Source: Rhodoferax sp. (GTDB taxonomy: Bacteria; Pseudomonadota; Gammaproteobacteria; Burkholderiales; Burkholderiaceae_C). From it: a DNA stretch of 64,000 nucleotides. Position 1 is the first letter of the stretch; every line of letters starts with the position of its first letter. Under the pieces are notes generated by a model. That model searched no databases, was not told the origin of the DNA, and was given only the letters and a program-made list of their open reading frames with translations. The position numbers and the translations under genes are program-made. The stretch covers positions 48,895 to 112,894 of the forward strand of contig JARLJI010000016.1 in the NCBI GenBank assembly GCA_031291295.1, written 5' to 3'. Of the stretch, positions 44,060-52,720 are shown in pieces.

Positions 44060-45325
44060 ATGACCCCACCCGCTTCGAAGAACCCCATCAAACACCTGCG
44101 CGCCTCGGACTTGCGCGGTGTGGCCCAACTGGCAACGCAGGCCACTGCGGGTGTCACCCGTATCACCGAAGGCGTGCACCAGGCGGTGTGGAGCGCCTTG
44201 GGCGCACCTGATGGCAAGGTGCCGGGGCAAACCGGCGGCATCACCGGTCTGGTTTACAAGAGTATCCAGGGCGCTACGCAATTGTTGGGTAAAGGCGTTG
44301 ATACGCTGTTCGCCCGCTTGCAACCGCTGCTGGAGTCGGCCGAAGCGGCCCGCCCCGGAACGCCCCAGCGCGAAGCGGTGCTGGCCGCGCTCAATGGCGT
44401 GATGGGCGACCGCCTGGCGGCCAGCAACAACCCGCTGGCCATCCCCATGACGCTGCGCTACCAGGGCGAAGCGCTGAACTGGCAGGCCCTGCCGCCGGGT
44501 CTTGCGGTGACGGGCAAGGTGCTGCTGCTGATTCATGGCCTGTGCATGAACGACCTGCAGTGGCACACCTGGTACGCAGGAGAGCCGGCGCAAGAGATGG
44601 GCCATGGCGCGGCGCTGGCGGCGCGACTGGGCTACACCCCCATTTACCTGCGCTACAACACGGGCCTGCACATCTCGCAAAACGGGCACGAACTCTCCAG
44701 CCAGCTGGAGCAACTGGTCGCGCACTGGCCCGTACCCATCGACGAATTCACCGTGGTGGCGCACAGCATGGGTGGTCTGGTCATCCGCAGCGCCGTGTAC
44801 TACGGCAGGCAAGACGCCTTACGCTGGCCGGCCCGGCTGAGCAGCATCGTGTTTCTCGGTACGCCGCACCATGGCGCGCCGCTGGAGCGGGCCGGCAACT
44901 GGATCGACGTCATCCTGGGCCGCACGCCCTTCAGCGCGCCGTTTGTCCGGCTGACCCGCTTGCGCAGCGCCGGCATCACCGACCTGCGTTACGGCTATGT
45001 GCTGGACGTGGACTGGCAGGGCCAGGACCTGTTTCGCCCCAGACCCGACAGCCGCAAAGCCGTGCCCTTGCCCGAGGGCGTGGCCTGCTACGCCGTGGCC
45101 GGGACCACCGCCGCCAAACGCAGCGCCCTGGCGGATCGTCTGGTGGGCGATGGCCTGGTGCCCCTGAACAGCGCGCTGGGCCAGCACGACGACCGGCGGC
45201 GCAGCCTGGTGTTTGCCAAAGCCTCGCAATGGATTGCCTACCGCACGAGCCACATGGCGTTGCTGAGCAACCCGGCGGTGACGCAGCAGCTGGTGCGGTG
45301 GCTGACGCCGCCGCCGCCATCCTGA
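44060..45325 (+). CDS. Lipase-like alpha/beta hydrolase with long N-terminal region
   Basis: A 421-aa protein. The first about 120 residues are helical and amphipathic (ATQATAGVTRITEGVHQAVW, LLGKGVDTLFARLQPLLESAE). The hydrolase core has LLLIHGLCMND, nucleophile elbow VVAHSMGGLVIRS, FLGTPHHGAPLE and GDGLVPLNSALG. It resembles PGAP1-like or triacylglycerol lipase-type proteins. No signal peptide is seen, so it acts in the cytosol or on the membrane. The N-terminal region may attach it to lipid or granule surfaces, which is inference. Confidence 0.8.
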   Translation: MTPPASKNPIKHLRASDLRGVAQLATQATAGVTRITEGVHQAVWSALGAPDGKVPGQTGGITGLVYKSIQGATQLLGKGVDTLFARLQPLLESAEAARPGTPQREAVLAALNGVMGDRLAASNNPLAIPMTLRYQGEALNWQALPPGLAVTGKVLLLIHGLCMNDLQWHTWYAGEPAQEMGHGAALAARLGYTPIYLRYNTGLHISQNGHELSSQLEQLVAHWPVPIDEFTVVAHSMGGLVIRSAVYYGRQDALRWPARLSSIVFLGTPHHGAPLERAGNWIDVILGRTPFSAPFVRLTRLRSAGITDLRYGYVLDVDWQGQDLFRPRPDSRKAVPLPEGVACYAVAGTTAAKRSALADRLVGDGLVPLNSALGQHDDRRRSLVFAKASQWIAYRTSHMALLSNPAVTQQLVRWLTPPPPS

Positions 45326-45333
45326 ATCCCCGG

Positions 45334-46746
45334 CTACATCCGCAGCACGCGCCCCGGATTCATCAGGTTCTGCGGGTCCAGCGCGCGCTTGATGCTGCGC
45401 ATCATGGCCAGCGCCACGGGCGATTTGTGGTGTTCCAGCTTGGCCACCTTGAGACTGCCGACGCCGTGCTCGGCCGAGATGGAGCCGCCGAAGGCCTGAA
45501 CCGAATCGAACACCAGGGTGTTGATGCGCGCCTCCTGCTCGCGCAGGAAAACCCTGGCGTCGCTGCCTTCGGGCGCCTGCACGTTGTAGTGCAGGTTGCC
45601 GTCGCCCAGATGCCCGAAGTTGACCAGGCGCACGCCGGGGATTTCGCGCGCCAGCAGCGCATCGGTTTCGCGCACGAACTCGGGAATGCGCGAGACCGGA
45701 ATGGAGATGTCGTGCTTGATGTTCAGGCCTTCCTCGGCCTGCGCCAGCGGAATGCTCTCGCGGATGTGCCAGAGCTGGTGCGCCTGCGTCAGGTTCTCCG
45801 CGACCACGGCGTCGCTCACGCAGCCGCTCTCCAGCGCGATCTCGAGCAGGCGCTCGAACTGCGCGCGCGCATGGGCCTCAGACTCATGATCGGAATTTTC
45901 CAGCAGTACGCAATAAGGCGCGTCCTTGAACAGCGGCACGCGCTGCTGCGGGAAGTGGCTGGCCACCAGACTCAATGCAAACTGGCCCATCACCTCGAAG
46001 CCCGTCAGGCCCGAGCCCAGATGCCGGTGCGCCAGGCCGAGCAGCGTCACGGCGGCGTCCAGCGACGGCACGGCGGCCCAGGCCGTGAGTTGCGCGCTTG
46101 GGAGCGGATACAGCTTCATCGTCGCGGCCGTGATGACGCCCAGCGTGCCTTCGGCACCGATGAACAGGTCGCGCAGGTCGTAACCGGTGTTGTCCTTGCG
46201 CAGGCCTGACAGCCCTTCCCACACCTCGCCCTGGGCCGTGACCACCTCGAGCCCCAGGCACAGCTCGCGCGCGTTGCCGTAGCGCACCACCTGGGTGCCA
46301 CCGGCGTTGGTGCCCAGGTTGCCGCCGATCGTGCAGCTGCCTTCGGCCGCCAGGCTCAAGGGAAACAAAAAGCCGGCTTTCTCGGTCGCTTCCTGCAGTG
46401 TTTGCAGCACGCAACCGGCCTCGACGGTCACCGTCAGGTTGGCGGCGTCGACGGCGCGCACGGCGTTCATGCGCTGCAGGCTCAGCACCACCTGGGTGCC
46501 GCTGGCGTCGGGGATGGAGCCCACCACCAGCCCGGTGTTGCCGCCCTGCGGCACCATGCTGACGCCGGCTGCGACACAGGCCCGGACCACATCTGCTACT
46601 TCTTTCGTAGCGCCAGGTCGAATCACGGCAAGGGCTTTGCCGCGTTCTCGCTTGCGCCAGTCGCTTTCCCAGGCGCTCAGGTCGCCCTCGGTCAGGACGT
46701 TGGCGGCGCCTGTGATGCGGCGCAGCGATTCAATCAAATGGTTCAT
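45334..46746 (-). CDS. FAD-linked oxidase (D-2-hydroxyacid dehydrogenase type)
   Basis: A 470-aa VAO/PCMH-type flavoprotein: FAD-binding block VVPQGGNTGLVVGSIPD (about 64-80) and GNLGTNAGGTQVVRYGNARELCLGLEVV, then GAEGTLGVIT, and the C-terminal metal-type motif NFGHLGDGNLHYNV with SAEHGVG. Known members oxidise D-lactate or D-2-hydroxyglutarate. Which of the two it uses cannot be decided. Its body contains GCTAC-N7-GTAGC (46597-46613), like the intergenic repeat. Confidence 0.9.
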   Translation of the reverse strand: MNHLIESLRRITGAANVLTEGDLSAWESDWRKRERGKALAVIRPGATKEVADVVRACVAAGVSMVPQGGNTGLVVGSIPDASGTQVVLSLQRMNAVRAVDAANLTVTVEAGCVLQTLQEATEKAGFLFPLSLAAEGSCTIGGNLGTNAGGTQVVRYGNARELCLGLEVVTAQGEVWEGLSGLRKDNTGYDLRDLFIGAEGTLGVITAATMKLYPLPSAQLTAWAAVPSLDAAVTLLGLAHRHLGSGLTGFEVMGQFALSLVASHFPQQRVPLFKDAPYCVLLENSDHESEAHARAQFERLLEIALESGCVSDAVVAENLTQAHQLWHIRESIPLAQAEEGLNIKHDISIPVSRIPEFVRETDALLAREIPGVRLVNFGHLGDGNLHYNVQAPEGSDARVFLREQEARINTLVFDSVQAFGGSISAEHGVGSLKVAKLEHHKSPVALAMMRSIKRALDPQNLMNPGRVLRM

Positions 46747-46771
46747 GGCAAGGCGTTGACGAGGAGGGCGT

Positions 46772-47185
46772 TCAAGCTGCTGGCCGGGTGCCCGCGGCCA
46801 GTTTCGCGTTCTTCAGGCGTATGCGCACATGCAGGGCGCAGGCGACGAACAGCAGCAGGCACAGCACCACCTCGACGGTGGCGAGCCAGGCGCTGAGGCC
46901 ATGGTCGCTGGTGGCGCGCACCACGCCCTCGGTGAAGTAAATCCATACCAGCAGGCTGACCCAGCGGTAGGTGTACATGCGGTTCTTCAAAATGCCACCG
47001 AGCGGAATGCACAGCGGCAGCACCTTGAGCGCCAGCCACGAGCCGCCGGGGCGGATCGGCGCCAACCACAGCTCCCACGCGAGCCCCAGCACGATCAGGC
47101 CCACCAGACTTGCGAGCGCGAGCCAGCGGGTGGTGGCGACAAGGGGCGGGGCGGCGTTGATAGGGGGAGCGCTGTTTGCATTCAT
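46772..47185 (-). CDS. DUF2069 membrane protein
   Basis: A 137-aa protein with four hydrophobic segments, starting MNANSAPPINAAPPLV and containing LALASLVGLIVLGLAWELWLAP, LKVLPLCIPLGGILKNRMYTY and WVSLLVWIYFTEGVVRA, the DUF2069 pattern. Function unknown. It lies divergently from the YihY gene with only 21 nt between the ATGs, so their promoters overlap into coding sequence. A much longer frame upstream on the same strand is an antisense shadow of yihY. Confidence 0.85.
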   Translation of the reverse strand: MNANSAPPINAAPPLVATTRWLALASLVGLIVLGLAWELWLAPIRPGGSWLALKVLPLCIPLGGILKNRMYTYRWVSLLVWIYFTEGVVRATSDHGLSAWLATVEVVLCLLLFVACALHVRIRLKNAKLAAGTRPAA

Positions 47186-47206
47186 GGCAGTGGCATCATA
47201 GCGGCC

Positions 47207-48421
47207 ATGACCTTGTCCCTTCGCTTCGAGCAGTTGTTGAAAGAGCTGGCGCACTTCCCCTGGAAAACCACGGCCCACACGCTGCGCGAGCGCTTTCGCG
47301 AAGACCATCTGGGGCTCACGGCCAGCAGCCTGACGTTCACCACCTCGATCGCGCTGGTGCCGTTCTTTACCGTGGCGCTGGCCGTGTTCACCGCGTTTCC
47401 GATGTTTTCCCAGGTGCAGCGAGTGCTGCAAAAGTGGCTGATCGACAGCCTGATCCCCGACGACATTGCACGCCAGGTGGTGGGCTACCTCACGCAGTTC
47501 GCCGGCCAGGCGAGCAAGCTGGGCGTGGTCGGCCTGGCCGTCTTGCTGGTGACGGCGATCGCGATGATCCTGACGATCGATCGCACGCTCAACAGCATCT
47601 GGCGCGTGCGCCGGCCGCGGCCGCTGGCGCAGCGCGTTCTGATCTACTGGGCCGCCATCACGCTGGGGCCCTTGCTGCTGGGCACCAGCCTGACGCTCAC
47701 GTCCTACGCGATTTCGGCCTCGCGCGGCGTGGTGGGCGACATGCCGGGCGGCGTGCGCCTGCTGCTCGACACCCTCGAGTTTTTCCTGCTGGGCGGCGGC
47801 ATGGCGGCGATGTACTACTACGTGCCCAACACGCAGGTCAAGTGGGGCCACGCCTGGACTGGCGGACTGTTCGTGTCGGCCGGCATCGAGCTGGCGAAGA
47901 AACTGCTGGCGCTGTACCTGGCCGCAATGCCGACGTATTCGATGGTGTACGGCGCCTTTGCCACCTTGCCGATCCTGCTGGTGTGGATTTACGTGGCCTG
48001 GATCATCGTCCTGCTGGGCGCGGTGATTGCGGCCTACCTGCCCAGCCTGCTCGCCGGCGTGGCGCGGCGCGGCGGCGGCCATGGCTGGCAGTTCCAGCTC
48101 GCGGTGGAGGTGCTGCAGCAGTTGAACCGGGCGCGTGCCGTGGGCCTGAAGGGGCTGAGCGGCTCGCAGCTCGCGCGCGCATTGCGGGTGGATGTGCTGC
48201 AGCTTGAGCCGGTGCTGGAGACCCTGACCGGGCTCGATTGGGTCGGCCAACTGAGCGAAGTGCAGGACGAGGCCGAGGCCCGCTACGTGCTGCTTGCCGA
48301 CCCGGACAATACGCTGCTGGAGCCGCTGATCCTGCGGCTGCTGCTGGAGCGCGCCGACTCCGTCGTGAATTTATGGAAAAACAGCCAGACGACCACGTTG
48401 CTCCTGCGCAGTGTGCTATGA
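47207..48421 (+). CDS. YihY/BrkB-family inner membrane protein
   Basis: A 404-aa protein with about six transmembrane helices in the first 290 residues (LTASSLTFTTSIALVPFFTVALAVFT, AMILTIDRTLNSIW, GGLFVSAGIELAKK, LPILLVWIYVAWIIVLLGAV). Long C-terminal cytosolic part with helix-turn-helix-like SGSQLARALRVDVLQLEPVLETL. The family has been misnamed RNase BN; the true function is not established. The stop codon overlaps an intergenic palindrome. Confidence 0.9.
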   Translation: MTLSLRFEQLLKELAHFPWKTTAHTLRERFREDHLGLTASSLTFTTSIALVPFFTVALAVFTAFPMFSQVQRVLQKWLIDSLIPDDIARQVVGYLTQFAGQASKLGVVGLAVLLVTAIAMILTIDRTLNSIWRVRRPRPLAQRVLIYWAAITLGPLLLGTSLTLTSYAISASRGVVGDMPGGVRLLLDTLEFFLLGGGMAAMYYYVPNTQVKWGHAWTGGLFVSAGIELAKKLLALYLAAMPTYSMVYGAFATLPILLVWIYVAWIIVLLGAVIAAYLPSLLAGVARRGGGHGWQFQLAVEVLQQLNRARAVGLKGLSGSQLARALRVDVLQLEPVLETLTGLDWVGQLSEVQDEAEARYVLLADPDNTLLEPLILRLLLERADSVVNLWKNSQTTTLLLRSVL

Positions 48422-48431
48422 AGTTAATAGC
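48415..48431. repeat. Comamonadaceae-type palindromic repeat, copy 4
   Basis: GCTAT, 7 nt, ATAGC (48415-48419 and 48427-48431). It contains the YihY stop codon. Related to the copies at about 10964, 24084 and 39164. Confidence 0.5.
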
Positions 48432-48486
48432 GACCTGAGGTTGGCTCGATCCGCACGCCGGGCGCACGTCGCGCGAGCCGATCGCA

Positions 48487-50919
48487 TCAAACGACGGACT
48501 GTACCGCCTGGATGGCGCGCAAAATGGATTCGCTGGTGGCGGGCGCGGAAAGCGGCGGGTCGACCTTGTGATTGCCGGCGCTTGACACCGCATCGCGCAG
48601 CGCAAAAAACACCGAGAACGGCAGCAATAGCGGCGGCTCGCCCACCGCCTTGCTGCGGTGAATGCTGTCTTCTGCATTCTGGCCATTGAACAGCCGTACG
48701 TTGAACACAGGCGGGCAGTCGTTGGCGGTTGGAATTTTGTAGGTGCTCGGCGCATGGGTGGTCAAAAGGCCCGTTTTGGGGTGCCAGACCAGCTCTTCCG
48801 TCGTGAGCCAGCCCATGCCCTGGATGAACGCGCCCTCGACCTGGCCAATGTCCACGGCCGGATTCAGCGACTTGCCCGCGTCATGCAGGACGTCGGCGCG
48901 CAGCAGTTTCCATTCGCCGGTCAGGGTGTCGACCACGACCTCGCTCACGGCGGCGCCGTAGGCAAAGTAGTAGAACGGGCGGCCCTGCATCTTGTCCTTG
49001 TCCCACGACAGGCCCGGCGTCGCATAAAACCCGTCCGACCAGAGCTGGACCCGGTCCAGATAGCCCTGCGCGACGACTGCGCTGAACGCCAGCGTCTTGC
49101 CGCCCACCTCCACCTTGTCGTTCGCGAAACGCACGGCCGACGCCTCGCCGCCATGGTGCGACGCGATGCACGCCGCCAGCCGCTCGCGGATTTGCCGCGC
49201 CGCATCCTGCGCGGCCTTGCCGTTCAGATCCGCGCCGGTCGAAGCCGCGGTCGCAGAAGTATTCGCGACCTTCTGGGTGTCGGTCGCGGTGCAGCGCACG
49301 AGGTCCACGCTCACGCCGAGTTCGTGCGCCACGACCTGTGCGACCTTGGTGTTCAGCCCCTGTCCCATCTCGGTGCCGCCGTGGTTCACCAGGATCGAGC
49401 CGTCGTTGTAAACGTGGACCAGCGCACCGGCCTGATTGAAATGCTTGACGTTGAACGAGATGCCGAACTTCACCGGCGTGAGCGCGATGCCGCGCTTGAG
49501 CACCGGGCTTGCTGCGTTGAATTGCGCTGCTGCAGTGCGCCGCGCCCGGTAGTCGCTGCTGCTTTCCAGTTCAGCCACGAGTTCATGGATGATGTTGTCG
49601 GTGACCGTCTGGCGGTAGGGTGTGACGTTGCGCTCGTCCCGGCCGTAAAAGTTCAGGCGCCGCACATCGAGCGGGTCCTTGGCCAGGGTGCGGGCAATCG
49701 TATCCAGGATGTTTTCCATCGCGATCGCGCCTTGCGGGCCGCCGAAACCGCGGAATGCCGTGTTGCTCTGCGTGTTGGTCCTGGCCGAGTAGCCGTGCAT
49801 GCTGACATCGGGCAGCCAGTACGCATTGTCGAAGTGGCACAGGGCGCGCGTCATCACCGGGGTGGACAGGTCGGCCGAATGTCCGGCATTCGACACCATC
49901 GTGATTTCGGCGCCGAGCACCCGGCCGTCGTTGTCGTAGCCGACCTCGTACTCGTACCAGAAGCCATGGCGGCGCCCCGTGATCAGGAAGTCGTCGTCGC
50001 GATCCAGCCGCAATTTGACCGGCCGTTTGAGCCTGGCCGCGGCCACGGCGGCCACGCAGGCGAACAATGCCGACTGTGACTCCTTGCCGCCGAATCCGCC
50101 CCCCATGCGCCGGCATTCGACCTGCACGTCATGCGCGTGCAATCTGAGCGCGTGGGCGACCAGATGCTGCATTTCGCTGGGATGCTGGGTCGAGCAGTGC
50201 ACGTGCATGCCGCCGCCCTCCTTGGGGATCGCATAACTGATCTGGCCCTCCAGGTAGAACTGCTCCTGTCCGCCGACGGTCAAGGTGCCCGTCAGGCGCC
50301 GCGGCGCTTGCGCGATCGCTCTGCCGACCTCGCCCGCATCCCCGCCCGACGCACTGCGCAGCAAGTGCATGGGCGCGAGCACGTACTGGCCCTTCGCGTG
50401 GGCCTCCTGCTGCGTCAGCACCGGCGTTTGTGTCTCGATCGTCAAGGCATCCCTGGCCTTGGCGGCGGCACGGCGCGCCTGAATGCGTGTTTCGGCGATC
50501 ACCGCGAACACCGGCTGCCCGAGGTAGCGGATTTCGCCGTCGCAGAGGATGGGATCGTCGTGGACGATGGAGCCGCAGTCGTTCGGGCCCGGAATATCGG
50601 CCGCCGCGATCACGTCGACCACGCCCGGCATCGCGCGAATCGCGTCCAGCGACATGGCCGTGAGACGGCCGGCCGCGACCGGCGACAGGCCCAGCGCGCA
50701 ATGCAGCGTGCCGGCGACCTCCAGGATGTCGTCGATGTAGGTGGCCTCGCCAGCCACATGCAGATGCGCCGACTCATGCGGGCGGCTGATGCCGACGCGG
50801 GCGCCCTGGCGCCGGGCGTGTTCTTCTTCGCGCTCGTCAAAGCGCGCCGCTGCATTTTTCTGGTAGCTGGCAAAGGCTTCAGCCGGTTGCAGGAGTTTCG
50901 GCTCGATGGGCTTGTTCAT
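48487..50919 (-). CDS. xdhB: Xanthine dehydrogenase molybdopterin-binding subunit
   Basis: An 810-aa molybdenum hydroxylase subunit that oxidises hypoxanthine to xanthine and urate. The Moco-contact segments are present: GQEQFYLEGQ, GGGFGGKESQ, AFRGFGGPQG (arginine of the substrate pocket), HGGTEMGQGLNTK and the catalytic Glu in KAVGEPPLLLP near the C-terminus. Its ATG lies 1 nt after the XdhA stop, so the two subunits are coupled. The chaperone gene xdhC is not next to it in this window. Confidence 0.95.
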   Translation of the reverse strand: MNKPIEPKLLQPAEAFASYQKNAAARFDEREEEHARRQGARVGISRPHESAHLHVAGEATYIDDILEVAGTLHCALGLSPVAAGRLTAMSLDAIRAMPGVVDVIAAADIPGPNDCGSIVHDDPILCDGEIRYLGQPVFAVIAETRIQARRAAAKARDALTIETQTPVLTQQEAHAKGQYVLAPMHLLRSASGGDAGEVGRAIAQAPRRLTGTLTVGGQEQFYLEGQISYAIPKEGGGMHVHCSTQHPSEMQHLVAHALRLHAHDVQVECRRMGGGFGGKESQSALFACVAAVAAARLKRPVKLRLDRDDDFLITGRRHGFWYEYEVGYDNDGRVLGAEITMVSNAGHSADLSTPVMTRALCHFDNAYWLPDVSMHGYSARTNTQSNTAFRGFGGPQGAIAMENILDTIARTLAKDPLDVRRLNFYGRDERNVTPYRQTVTDNIIHELVAELESSSDYRARRTAAAQFNAASPVLKRGIALTPVKFGISFNVKHFNQAGALVHVYNDGSILVNHGGTEMGQGLNTKVAQVVAHELGVSVDLVRCTATDTQKVANTSATAASTGADLNGKAAQDAARQIRERLAACIASHHGGEASAVRFANDKVEVGGKTLAFSAVVAQGYLDRVQLWSDGFYATPGLSWDKDKMQGRPFYYFAYGAAVSEVVVDTLTGEWKLLRADVLHDAGKSLNPAVDIGQVEGAFIQGMGWLTTEELVWHPKTGLLTTHAPSTYKIPTANDCPPVFNVRLFNGQNAEDSIHRSKAVGEPPLLLPFSVFFALRDAVSSAGNHKVDPPLSAPATSESILRAIQAVQSVV

Positions 50920-50920
50920 G

Positions 50921-52513
50921 TCAATCTCCGTCAGAGGTGATGTGCGGCAAGACGCTGAAAACGCTGGTGGCCGACGCTGGCAGCGGGTCGCTGCTGCGGG
51001 TCTCAAGCCAGAAGCGTCGCAGCAGGTTTTGCGCGACCTGGAGCCGGTACTCGGCACTCGCACGCATGTCGGACAGCGGCTTGAAATCCTGCGCCAGTGC
51101 CGCCTGCGCCCTGGTCACCGCGGCCTCGTCCCAGGGCTGGCCGACGAGCGTTGCCTCCGCCGTGGCCGCGCGTTTCACGGTCGCCGCCATGCCGCCAAAG
51201 GCCAGACGCACCGCCTTGACCCTGTCGCCATCGAGCTCGATGGCCAAGCCCGCGCACAGGGCTGAGATATCGCAGTCAAAGCGCTTGCTGATCTTGCAGG
51301 CGCGGACCTGGCGCTTCATCGCCGCCAGCGGCACGGCCAGGCCCTGCACAAACTCGCCGGACTCCAGGCGGTTCTTCATGTAGTCGACATAAAAGTCGCT
51401 GAGCGGCATGCGGCGCACACGGGAGCCGTGGCGCAATTCGATCGCGGCATCCAGCGCCATCAGGATCGGCGGTGAGTCGCCGATGGGCGAGCCATTGGCC
51501 ACGTTGCCGCCCATCGTGCCGGCGTTGCGGATGGGCGGGGAAGCGAAGCGCAGCCACACGTCGGTCAAGGCCGGCACGCGCTGCGCCAGCGCCGACCAGG
51601 CGGCCTCGAGCGAGGCGCCGGCGCCGATGTACAACTCGTCATTGGCCTCGCGAACGGCCTTGAGTTCATCTACGTCACCGATATAGATGATGTCGCCGAG
51701 GTCGCGCAATTGCTTGTTGACCCATAAGCCGATATCGGTCGATCCGGCGAGCAGCGTGGCTTTCGGCTGCTCCAGCCGCAATGCCGCGAGCGCCTGCAGG
51801 CTCTTGGGCGAATGCAGCACCGCCGCGCGCACGCCGGGCATTGGTGCGACCGCGGCATAACTGAAGGTGGTGTTGCGCGAGAGCTGCTGCAATGCAGCAA
51901 TCACCGGTTGGGTGTCGAGCCGCACTTTGTCCAGGTCAAACATGCGCTGGCCCGCGTCGAGAATCGGCCGGTAGCCGGTGCAGCGGCACAGGTTGCCCGA
52001 CAGCTCGTCGGCCAGCTGCTGGCGCGTCGGCACGGTGCCACGGGCCTGGTGGTGCTCATAAGCGGACCACAGCGACATCACGAAGCCCGGGGTGCAGAAG
52101 CCGCACTGCGAGCCGTGGCATTCGACCATCGCCTGCTGTACCGGATGCAAGGCTTGCACTGCATGCTTTCCGTGCAAATCGTCTGTGCGGCTGTCCTTGG
52201 GGCGCGTGACGTCGCATTGCGTCTTCAGGTCTTCCACCGTGAACAGCGCCTTGCCGTGCAGCGTGGGCAGGAACTGGATGCAGGCGTTGACGGTTTGCAA
52301 CGTCAAACCATCCACTGCGCTGGTATCGCCGCTTGATGCCAGCTCGCCGATCACGACAGTGCAGGCGCCGCAGTCGCCCTCGTTGCAGCCTTCCTTGGTG
52401 CCGGTGCAGCGCGCGTCTTCGCGCAGCCAGTCAAGCACGGTGCGCGTCGGCTGTGCGTTATCGACCGTGACCAGTGCGCCGCGGTGAAAAAAGCGAATCT
52501 TTTGTGTCGTCAT
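50921..52513 (-). CDS. xdhA: Xanthine dehydrogenase iron-sulfur/FAD subunit
   Basis: A 530-aa subunit with a 2Fe-2S plant-type domain (cysteines 43, 48 and 51 in CNEGDCGAC), a second 2Fe-2S domain (ECHGSQCGFCTPG and LCRCTGYRP), and a FAD-binding domain with LLAGSTDIGL and AGTMGGNVANGSPIGD. It passes electrons from Moco to NAD+. First gene of the xdhAB operon, divergent from a purine permease, so the unit should serve purine catabolism. Confidence 0.96.
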   Translation of the reverse strand: MTTQKIRFFHRGALVTVDNAQPTRTVLDWLREDARCTGTKEGCNEGDCGACTVVIGELASSGDTSAVDGLTLQTVNACIQFLPTLHGKALFTVEDLKTQCDVTRPKDSRTDDLHGKHAVQALHPVQQAMVECHGSQCGFCTPGFVMSLWSAYEHHQARGTVPTRQQLADELSGNLCRCTGYRPILDAGQRMFDLDKVRLDTQPVIAALQQLSRNTTFSYAAVAPMPGVRAAVLHSPKSLQALAALRLEQPKATLLAGSTDIGLWVNKQLRDLGDIIYIGDVDELKAVREANDELYIGAGASLEAAWSALAQRVPALTDVWLRFASPPIRNAGTMGGNVANGSPIGDSPPILMALDAAIELRHGSRVRRMPLSDFYVDYMKNRLESGEFVQGLAVPLAAMKRQVRACKISKRFDCDISALCAGLAIELDGDRVKAVRLAFGGMAATVKRAATAEATLVGQPWDEAAVTRAQAALAQDFKPLSDMRASAEYRLQVAQNLLRRFWLETRSSDPLPASATSVFSVLPHITSDGD

Positions 52514-52720
52514 GGGCTGTCTCGCTGACTTGTCTGATGCGGCCCCGAAAATCCGGACCATAGATCGAAAGTTACCTCATCCAGCGCCCGAGGGAAAGTA
52601 TTGGCGGTGATACCTTCTATGCGGAACCTGGTATGGCGCAACGAGCGCAATTCGGGAAGATTGCGCCGTCGCCGATCCGAATCCTCCATCCCCTGATCGG
52701 CCTCCAGGAGACAACATAAC

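Noticed and set aside
46772..48250. A 492-aa version of the DUF2069 gene
   Set aside because: The first about 355 residues are antisense to YihY and lack hydrophobic segments; the true start is at 47185.
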